The translations under genes were made by a program, and so were the position numbers. A stretch of 12,616 bases of DNA from JBCCIM01 sp045106435 (lineage in GTDB: Bacteria > Bacteroidota > Rhodothermia > Rhodothermales > JAHQVL01), in the NCBI GenBank assembly GCA_045106435.1, contig JBGCEN010000058.1:1-12616 (forward strand), given 5' to 3'. The stretch's first letter is position 1; every line of letters begins with the position of its first letter. Below are positions 1 through 3,920 of this stretch, piece after piece. The notes beneath the pieces were generated by a model, which did not search any database, was not told where the DNA came from, and worked only from the letters and a program-made list of their open reading frames with translations.

Positions 1-480
1 TGTGTTGGGTGTTATTGCATTTTCAACTTCTTCAAAATCAATGGACCATGAGATTCCTTTTGTCGAGATATACCGCGGCGTTGCACCCGTAAGCTGGATC
101 AGGTTTTTATGGTATCCATAAAATGGTTCAAAAAGGATGGCCTCATCTCCTGGATCCAACAAGGCAAAGATGGCTGATACAAAGGCACCAGTTGAGCCCA
201 CACTTACCATCACTTCTTCTTCACTCTCGGCGGGGATATTGTTAAAGGAAATGGCCTTGTTTAGAATAGCGCTCCGTAATGGCTGAATGCCGGCGAAGCT
301 TGAGTAAATGGAGAGATTGTCTTCTATCGCTTTTTGCGCACCTTCTTTGATGGGCGCAGGTGTCGGTAAATCACAAATGCCTTGCCCCAGGTTTATCCCG
401 CCAACGGCATTAATCATCTGGGTAACTGAACGAATTTTGCTTTGCGCCAGATTGTGGGTTCGTGTAGAAAGTGGTTTCAT
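1..480 (-). CDS. Class I/II PLP-dependent aminotransferase, N-terminal part (runs off the window)
   Basis: The minus strand reads without a stop from an ATG at 478-480 to the window edge, giving the first 160 residues. Residues 31-47 carry the LGQGICDLPTPAPIKEG segment, followed by YSSFAGIQPLR and by VSVGSTGAFVSAIFALLDPGDE. These match the N-terminal arm and the start of the large PLP-binding domain of fold-type I aminotransferases (aspartate, kynurenine and methionine aminotransferase-like). Members transfer an amino group between an amino acid and a 2-oxo acid in the cytoplasm. The catalytic lysine lies in the missing part, so the substrate cannot be assigned. The gene lies 77 nt downstream of the small membrane-protein gene on the same strand, so co-transcription is plausible. 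No strong Shine-Dalgarno precedes the ATG; GCAGG is the best match. The family call is firm and the specificity is unknown. Confidence 0.92.
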   Translation of the reverse strand, partial: MKPLSTRTHNLAQSKIRSVTQMINAVGGINLGQGICDLPTPAPIKEGAQKAIEDNLSIYSSFAGIQPLRSAILNKAISFNNIPAESEEEVMVSVGSTGAFVSAIFALLDPGDEAILFEPFYGYHKNLIQLTGATPRYISTKGISWSIDFEEVENAITPNT

Positions 481-557
481 GTGCCTGCTTTTATGTTGCT
501 ACCCGAAAAAGTCGCTACGTGAAATTGATTGCTCTTTATACCATTTCAGCCTGGCTC

Positions 558-818
558 TTAGCTTCTGAAAAGCACCAGCGCAACGATGACGAAATCTAGC
601 AATGCAGTGCCAAGAAAACCCAGAATTGATTGTATAGAGGTGTACTTTTCTGTGTAAATATAGAATCCAATGTTAGCGAGTCCGAACATAAGCCAAGTGG
701 GCCAACTCACACCGTCTACCGAAGGTGCGTTGTAAACCTGGATAAGTTGTAGCAAAGTGGCAGCTGGAATAACAATGGCAGGAAGCCAACCCGATAACTC
801 AATAAGTCTGCGTTTCAT
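558..818 (-). CDS. Small PQ-loop / SemiSWEET-like membrane protein (86 aa)
   Basis: The predicted protein is 86 residues, which is the usual length of bacterial SemiSWEETs. It has three hydrophobic segments at about residues 10-28, 39-56 and 63-84. After helix 1 comes LQLIQVYNAPSVDGVSW, which resembles the PQ-loop signature (PQ, a short basic or polar stretch, then S-x-x-G-x-S). Here the Pro of the PQ pair is Leu23 and only Gln24 is kept. TWLMFGLANIGFYIY matches the usual second helix with its Asn. Such proteins work as dimers that move sugars or other small solutes across the inner membrane; the substrate here is unknown. The start is the first ATG and has no clear Shine-Dalgarno. It lies upstream of the aminotransferase and about 136 nt downstream of a candidate attenuator. 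An unrelated three-helix membrane protein is the alternative. Confidence 0.66.
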   Translation of the reverse strand: MKRRLIELSGWLPAIVIPAATLLQLIQVYNAPSVDGVSWPTWLMFGLANIGFYIYTEKYTSIQSILGFLGTALLDFVIVALVLFRS

Positions 819-954
819 AGTAAGTCAGTTCATTCAGAAAGAATAGGCAACCAACTCTGCGCAGAACAATGGGTTCGATTTTCATATATGCAGTTGTTGT
901 AGAAATCTACAGCGTTGTCAGTTGATTATCTACATGGCCTGATCGATAGGCTAT

Positions 955-1001
955 AAAAAGAAATAGAGGCCCCGTCAGCCACCTGGACGAAGACCCCTAT
1001 T
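955..1001 (-). terminator. Strong intrinsic terminator, probably the attenuator hairpin
   Basis: On the minus strand AATAGGGG (1001-994) pairs with CCTCTATT (969-962). The helix continues through CTT/GGG, CGTC/GACG and AG/CT to a GTGG loop (982-979). That makes about 17 base pairs with two single-base bulges, followed at once by TCTTTTT (961-955). Three pairs are G-U in the minus-strand RNA and would be A-C mismatches in a plus-strand RNA, so the structure belongs to minus-strand transcription. No minus-strand gene ends just upstream, so it probably acts inside the leader of the 558-818 gene. Confidence 0.72.
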
Positions 1002-1010
1002 CCTAACCAG

Positions 1011-1040
1011 TTAGCCACATACCAGGAATGCAAGGCTCAT
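1011..1040 (-). CDS. Possible 9-aa leader peptide of the attenuator
   Basis: An ATG at 1038-1040 opens a 9-codon frame, MSLAFLVCG, ending in TAA at 1011-1013. AGGGA (1050-1046) lies 5 nt upstream, one of the best Shine-Dalgarno matches in the window. An in-frame ATG two codons upstream (1046-1044) overlaps that site and is less likely. The stop codon falls in the loop of the proposed antiterminator, 10 nt before the terminator. Two Leu, one Val and one Ala are hydrophobic but not a clear run of one regulatory amino acid, so the sensed signal is unknown. An ORF this short could be chance; the spacing to the hairpins is the reason for listing it. Confidence 0.35.
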   Translation of the reverse strand: MSLAFLVCG

Positions 1041-1108
1041 TAGCATCCCTGATTCATTGACTATTTATTATCTGTGTAGGTCAGGTCTCCGGTGTTACAA
1101 GACTTTGG

Positions 1109-1203
1109 AGTCTGTGAGTCAGAAAGTCTGTGGGTCAAAAAGTCTGTGGGGCAAAAAGTCTGTGAGTCAAAAAGTCTGTGGGGCAAAAAGTCTGTGGGGC
1201 AGT
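1109..1203. repeat. Six tandem 16-bp repeats (left arm of an inverted array)
   Basis: Six consecutive copies of AGTCTGTGRGKCAAAA start at 1109, 1125, 1141, 1157, 1173 and 1189; the last is cut to 15 bp and ends in AGT. The first eight bases are identical in all copies and the second half varies at two or three positions. There are no unique spacers. The sequence is the reverse complement of words in the right-hand array: AGTCTGTGAGTC here and GACTCACAGACT at 1257-1352. Confidence 0.9.
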
Positions 1204-1256
1204 AGGTCGATATGGGATGAGAGATACTTTTCGTGTTTCTCACCCTCCCCAAGCCG

Positions 1257-1352
1257 CCGACTAACCGACTAACCGACTAACCGACTCACAGACTAACCGA
1301 CTTACAGACTTACAGACTAACCGACTCACAGACTAACCGACTCACAGACTTC
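1257..1352. repeat. Twelve tandem 8-bp repeats (right arm of an inverted array)
   Basis: Twelve consecutive octamers with consensus CMGACTHA run from 1257 to 1352. The forms are CCGACTAA, CCGACTCA, CAGACTAA, CCGACTTA and CAGACTTA, and the last copy is degenerate. Many steps are the reverse complement of the left array. The spacer at 1204-1256 holds a smaller inverted repeat, GGGATGAGAGATAC against GTGTTTCTCACCC, so the block could fold as one large imperfect cruciform or RNA hairpin. Confidence 0.9.
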
Positions 1353-1414
1353 CAACAAACCCAAAAGTAGTCCCGTATACCGATACCATGCTAATCGTTA
1401 AAAAGAGGGAGATT

Positions 1415-1483
1415 ATGACAATTGGACAGAGATTTCGCCGGCTTTTCAAAAGTTGGTTTCGTTTGCCCTGGAAACGTCGATAG
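1415..1483 (+). CDS. Possible 22-aa cationic amphipathic peptide
   Basis: An ATG at 1415 opens a 22-codon frame ending in TAG at 1481-1483. A purine-rich GAGGGAG (1405-1411) lies just upstream, a good Shine-Dalgarno although the spacing is short. The peptide begins MTIGQRFRRLF and ends PWKRR. It has eight Arg/Lys, no acidic residue, and interspersed Phe, Leu and Trp, a membrane-active or nucleic-acid-binding look. An in-frame ATG at 1388 would add nine residues. It lies 88 nt upstream of the next plus-strand gene and could be an independent small protein or a leader. I recognise no family. Evidence is limited to the ribosome site and composition, so a chance ORF remains possible. Confidence 0.3.
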   Translation: MTIGQRFRRLFKSWFRLPWKRR

Positions 1484-1571
1484 TGAGATGTGCTAGATTG
1501 ATCTGGCGAATCTGCTATATTGGTTTGAGAAATTGTTCATTTTGGTGCTAATCAGCAAATAGGTGTGCGTT

Positions 1572-1850
1572 ATGAGTGGAGCAGCAGTCGTTGCCGTACA
1601 GGCTATGGCAAATGCCATTAAGTCGTCAGGGGTAGTAGTGAAAGTAGAGGTTGAGGATTTCCTTGCAATCCTTAAACGAAGCGAAAGCCCGCTTGTAGTG
1701 CATTCGTCGAGCAAAATTATCCGAACAAAGCACAAGTATTTGACGAGCTATAAAGGCCTTGCCTTTTATACGGTAGTGGGCGAACCGATACGGCTTTCAA
1801 AAAACATCGAATTGATTGAATCCCAAAAAATATCTATTCCAGATATGTAG
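1572..1850 (+). CDS. Conserved hypothetical protein (92 aa)
   Basis: The start is set at the ATG at 1572 because AGGTG (1561-1565) sits 6 nt before it; a GTG three codons upstream overlaps that site. The soluble-looking product has an N-terminal Ala/Val-rich segment ending AMANAIKSSG, then VKVEVEDFLAILKRSESPLVV, a YKYLTSYKGLAFYT-like core (here HKYLTSYKGLAFYT at about residues 56-69), and a C-terminal QKISIPDM. I recall similar small uncharacterised proteins in which an ED(F)L..L segment precedes a YLTSYKGL segment; no function is known to me. There is no signal peptide, membrane segment or cysteine. It is followed by a three-copy repeat and then the glycosylase gene 179 nt downstream, so it may be its own transcription unit. 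Confidence 0.7.
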   Translation: MSGAAVVAVQAMANAIKSSGVVVKVEVEDFLAILKRSESPLVVHSSSKIIRTKHKYLTSYKGLAFYTVVGEPIRLSKNIELIESQKISIPDM

Positions 1851-1874
1851 CCGGCGAATGGAGATGTTGCCCCG

Positions 1875-1919
1875 TCTCAATTAACCGAGTCTCAATCAAC
1901 CGTGCCTCAATTAATTGGG
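1875..1919. repeat. Three tandem 15-bp repeats
   Basis: Units start at 1875, 1890 and 1905: TCTCAATTAACCGAG, TCTCAATCAACCGTG and CCTCAATTAATTGGG. The block starts 24 nt after the stop of the 92-aa gene and is flanked by TTGCCC (1867-1872) and GGGCAA (1917-1922), which could close a weak stem. There is no T tract, so a terminator role is not supported. Confidence 0.8.
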
Positions 1920-1934
1920 CAAAATGATTAGGTC

Positions 1935-1977
1935 CTGCTTATACTGTTTGGATACATAATCAACTGTATACAAGCAG
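1935..1977. promoter_or_regulatory. Imperfect inverted repeat upstream of the glycosylase gene
   Basis: CTGCTTATAC (1935-1944) pairs with GTATACAAGCAG (1966-1977), giving 10 base pairs with a two-base bulge and a 21-nt loop. It ends 52 nt before the ATG at 2030 and could be an operator or a leader hairpin. No promoter with proper spacing could be confirmed. Confidence 0.35.
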
Positions 1978-2029
1978 AATAGACACGTTGCGGCCGCGTG
2001 TGGATAGGATAATTTAGGATTAGGTTGGC

Positions 2030-2602
2030 ATGGATCAGTTACTTGGTGAAATCGCATCTTGCACTGTTTGCAGTGAGGCTTTGGCTTTGGGGCCGCGGCC
2101 TGTTTTACAAGCGCACGCGACGAGCAAAATTGTAATCATCGGACAGGCACCGGGTATTGTGGTGCATAAAAGTGGTGTCCCGTGGGAAGATAAAAGTGGG
2201 GACAATCTCAGGAAATGGCTGGATATCGATAAAGATACGTTTTACGATCCGGCGTGCCTGGCATTACTTCCAATGGGTTTCTGTTATCCTGGGAAAGGGA
2301 ACTCTGGAGACTTGCCTCCGCGGCCGGAATGCGCGCCGCTCTGGCATGATCAGGTGCTGGGGAAGATGAACAGCGTGAAACTTACCTTGCTTATAGGCCA
2401 ATATGCGCAAGGATATTATTTGGCAGATCAAAAAAAGAAAACGCTCACCGAAACGGTTCGGAATTACAAGAACTACCTGCCTCATCATTTTGTGCTGCCC
2501 CATCCATCACCGCGAAACAACATCTGGCAGGCTAAGAATCCCTGGTTTAAAGAAGAGGTGTTGCCCGATTTACAGCGGTTGATCAAAGAAGCTTTGTCGT
2601 AA
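2030..2602 (+). CDS. Uracil-DNA glycosylase family protein, probable 4Fe-4S type
   Basis: The 190-aa length fits the single-domain UDG superfamily (COG1573-like). Residues 38-42 are GQAPG, the motif-A loop of family 4/5-type enzymes, followed by HKSGVPWEDKSGDNLRKWL (46-64). Residues 157-163 are PHPSPRN, occupying the position of the motif-B DNA-intercalation loop. Cys11 and Cys14 (CxxC), Cys85 in GFCYPG and Cys101 in PECAPLW are placed like the four cluster cysteines of family 4 enzymes, so a 4Fe-4S cluster is likely. Members remove uracil from DNA to start base-excision repair; activity of this subfamily is inferred, not known to me. The start is the first ATG, with a weak AGG 6-8 nt upstream. 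The M23 gene follows 52 nt downstream in the same direction, with no obvious functional link. Confidence 0.88.
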   Translation: MDQLLGEIASCTVCSEALALGPRPVLQAHATSKIVIIGQAPGIVVHKSGVPWEDKSGDNLRKWLDIDKDTFYDPACLALLPMGFCYPGKGNSGDLPPRPECAPLWHDQVLGKMNSVKLTLLIGQYAQGYYLADQKKKTLTETVRNYKNYLPHHFVLPHPSPRNNIWQAKNPWFKEEVLPDLQRLIKEALS

Positions 2603-2654
2603 GGTTGTCGCCGGCTGTTTTATCTTTGTTGTACCCACAGACCTTCGCAATATC

Positions 2655-3560
2655 ATGCTGTTTATTGCCTTGTTTCAATTTGTCATCCCCTTATTTCTCC
2701 TATCTGTTCTAGCTTTTGGAAGGCAACCTTCACGGCTCCGTTGGCTTCTGAATGCAGTAGCATTCGGGCTGGTTATCGGTTTTATGTATTTAAGCTCAAG
2801 GTGGGATATTGTAAGTCTGTATTACAGGATGTCTTTGCCGTTTTTGTATTTGCTGGCCTGCTTTATTGGATACAGGAGCATTCGGGCCTCTAAAAAGATG
2901 CCAGGCAGAATACAGGTGATGTTTGCCTATGGGCTTACAGGTGTAATGCTGGTATTGATGATTGGATTGAATGTGCGGGTCTTGATGGGGTACCAGTTTC
3001 CGGAAGGGGCCCGTGATTTGGCTTCTCCTTTGCGCAATGGCAAATTTGTAGTTTTGAGTGGGGGGACGAGCCCTTTTATCAATGCACATGCGAAAATACG
3101 GCCGCAGCAGTATGCATTGGATATCCTTGGATTAACAAGTGCCGGTAGACATATTAACTCGTTGGGTGGTAGTACAAATTTGAACGACTATCCCATCTTT
3201 GGGGCTGTAGTTTATAGTCCGTGCAATGGCTCGGTATTAGCAATCGAAAATGGCTTGAGAGATTTGATTCCGCCGGCTACCGATACCACAAATCCCGCAG
3301 GAAATTATGTGCTACTGGCATGTGATGGTTTTGAGGTTTTGCTGGCCCATATGCAGGAAGGTAGCGTGAAAGTAGTGGCAGGAGACGTGGTGAATGTAAA
3401 TACACAAGTAGGACTTGTAGGCAATTCGGGCAATACCAGCGAACCGCATTTACATATACACGCCGAGCGAGGGGGTGAGCCGGCTACAATTCTGAATGGC
3501 GATTCAGTCCCCATTACGATTGATGGCAGATTCCTCGTTCGAGGTGATGTAATTGGGTGA
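2655..3560 (+). CDS. Membrane-anchored M23 (LytM-type) peptidase-like protein with an altered metal site
   Basis: The 301-aa product has four hydrophobic segments (about 1-21, 28-47, 57-73, 86-108) and then a LytM/M23 domain from about 125 to the end. His232 in LLAHMQEG, the G-D-V-V-N-V-N-T-Q-V-G-L-V-G-N-S-G-N run (243-260) and PHLHIHAE (264-271) are typical of M23, with His265 and His267 as the HxH pair. The first motif, normally HxxxD, reads QYALD (152-156), so the first zinc-ligand His is Gln; Asp156 is kept. M23 enzymes cut peptidoglycan cross-links and variants lacking ligands often act as regulators. I recall similar Q-x-[AY]-x-D forms in some M23-like proteins, so this may be subfamily-typical. 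No Shine-Dalgarno is obvious. The membrane part suggests an envelope location. The domain call is firm; catalysis is uncertain. Confidence 0.85.
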   Translation: MLFIALFQFVIPLFLLSVLAFGRQPSRLRWLLNAVAFGLVIGFMYLSSRWDIVSLYYRMSLPFLYLLACFIGYRSIRASKKMPGRIQVMFAYGLTGVMLVLMIGLNVRVLMGYQFPEGARDLASPLRNGKFVVLSGGTSPFINAHAKIRPQQYALDILGLTSAGRHINSLGGSTNLNDYPIFGAVVYSPCNGSVLAIENGLRDLIPPATDTTNPAGNYVLLACDGFEVLLAHMQEGSVKVVAGDVVNVNTQVGLVGNSGNTSEPHLHIHAERGGEPATILNGDSVPITIDGRFLVRGDVIG

Positions 3561-3579
3561 CTGTTGATGATCGAACGAG
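3534..3579. repeat. 9-bp inverted repeat spanning the M23 stop codon
   Basis: CTCGTTCGA (3534-3542) and TCGAACGAG (3571-3579) are perfect reverse complements with a 28-nt loop that contains the TGA stop (3558-3560). No T tract follows. It may help end or stabilise the plus-strand transcript, or be chance. Confidence 0.4.
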
Positions 3580-3653
3580 CAAAGCCTGTAGAAGAGATGT
3601 AGTTTGTATGGGTAATTAGCAAATACCATCGAGTGTATTCACACCTGCTAAAC

Positions 3654-3707
3654 GCCTGATGCACTGACAAGTTAAATTGTAGGTATTCACTTGTCAGTGC
3701 ATCAGGC
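3654..3707. repeat. 18-bp perfect inverted repeat with 18-nt loop
   Basis: GCCTGATGCACTGACAAG (3654-3671) and its exact reverse complement (3690-3707) flank an 18-nt A/T-rich loop. It would form a very stable hairpin in either transcript. There is no T tract on either side, so it is not a classic intrinsic terminator. It could still slow polymerase or block 3' decay between the convergent genes, or be a small repetitive palindrome. Confidence 0.85.
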
Positions 3708-3740
3708 CGAATGGCGAAAATTTTCCAACTTTCCCTTTCC

Positions 3741-3906
3741 TAAGAACCTGTCTACGATCTATGGCCGAGATTGCATTTGCAGCAATTTTTGTTCAAATCA
3801 AGGCGCTTTTGTGTTCGATGCAGCGCATCGGGCGCAAAAAGGAACGCAGATATGGGCAAAAAGGGCGCACAATGCACCTCGGAAATAGATCGTAGACAGG
3901 TTCTTA
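3741..3906. mobile_element. MITE-like long palindrome with perfect 22-bp terminal inverted repeats
   Basis: Positions 3741-3762 (TAAGAACCTGTC...) and 3885-3906 (...GACAGGTTCTTA) are exact 22-bp reverse complements. Complementarity continues inward in broken form, for example CCGAG-x-TGCATT against AATGCAxxTCGG, then TTTTTG against CAAAAA, to a centre at CGATGC AGC GCATCG (3816-3830). The whole 166 bp is thus one imperfect palindrome with no coding capacity, as in non-autonomous miniature elements. A TA at each outer end could be a target duplication, as left by IS630/Tc1-mariner-type transposases, but the palindrome would give this anyway. No longer flanking duplication was seen. It starts 14 nt after the stop of the beta-helix gene. 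Genome copy number, which would decide the call, cannot be seen here. Confidence 0.5.
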
Positions 3907-3920
3907 GAAAAATTACTTCT

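Larger units (their letters stand above)
955..1051 (-). promoter_or_regulatory. Candidate transcription attenuator / leader RNA upstream of the SemiSWEET-like gene
   Basis: In order on the minus strand: a 9-bp hairpin, CAGGGATGC (1051-1043) with GCATTCCTG (1031-1023), holding a Shine-Dalgarno AGGGA in its 5' arm; a 9-codon ORF starting in its loop; and the terminator hairpin at 1001-962 with a T tract. A third pairing is possible between ATTCCTGG (1029-1022) and TTAGGAAT (1006-999): six Watson-Crick pairs plus two G-U. It uses the 3' arm of the first hairpin and the 5' arm of the terminator, so it excludes both. This is the layout of translation-coupled attenuators. Pairings are read from sequence; control of the downstream genes is inference. 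It does not match any riboswitch class I recognise. Confidence 0.5.
819..1414. other. Intergenic region, mainly structured RNA leader and repeat arrays
   Basis: No protein gene is convincing here apart from the tiny leader ORF listed separately. 819-954 holds little: a 14-bp near-palindrome TGTAGAAATCTACA at 898-911 and a second ATCTACA at 928-934, possibly operator-like but unsupported. 955-1051 holds two minus-strand RNA hairpins, and 1109-1352 holds two facing arrays of short repeats. 1353-1414 shows nothing recognisable. The open frames across the arrays only translate the repeats and were left out. Confidence 0.6.
3561..3920. other. Convergent intergenic region carrying palindromic elements
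   Basis: The plus-strand M23 gene and the minus-strand beta-helix gene converge here. No coding region is credible; open frames start or lie inside inverted repeats. The content is an 18-bp inverted repeat (3654-3707), a long palindrome with 22-bp terminal repeats (3741-3906), and unremarkable flanks at 3580-3653 and 3708-3740. Confidence 0.7.

Noticed and set aside
866..885. tRNA-like GGTTCGA T-loop
   Set aside because: No matching D arm, anticodon arm or acceptor stem could be found around it.
1057..1272. Open frames on both strands through the 1109-1352 arrays
   Set aside because: The predicted proteins only translate the 16-bp and 8-bp repeats (repeating SQKVCG/KSLWG words) and have no other support.
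1109..1352. CRISPR array
   Set aside because: Period is 16 or 8 bp with no unique spacers, and no cas genes are present.
3651..3710. Integron attC site
   Set aside because: The stem is perfect and a GTTAAAT occurs, but it lies in the loop, the partner RYYYAAC end is missing, and no integrase or cassette is nearby.
3691..3888. Plus-strand 65-aa open frame
   Set aside because: It starts with TTG inside the 18-bp inverted repeat and runs through the palindromic element, so it is an accident of these repeats.
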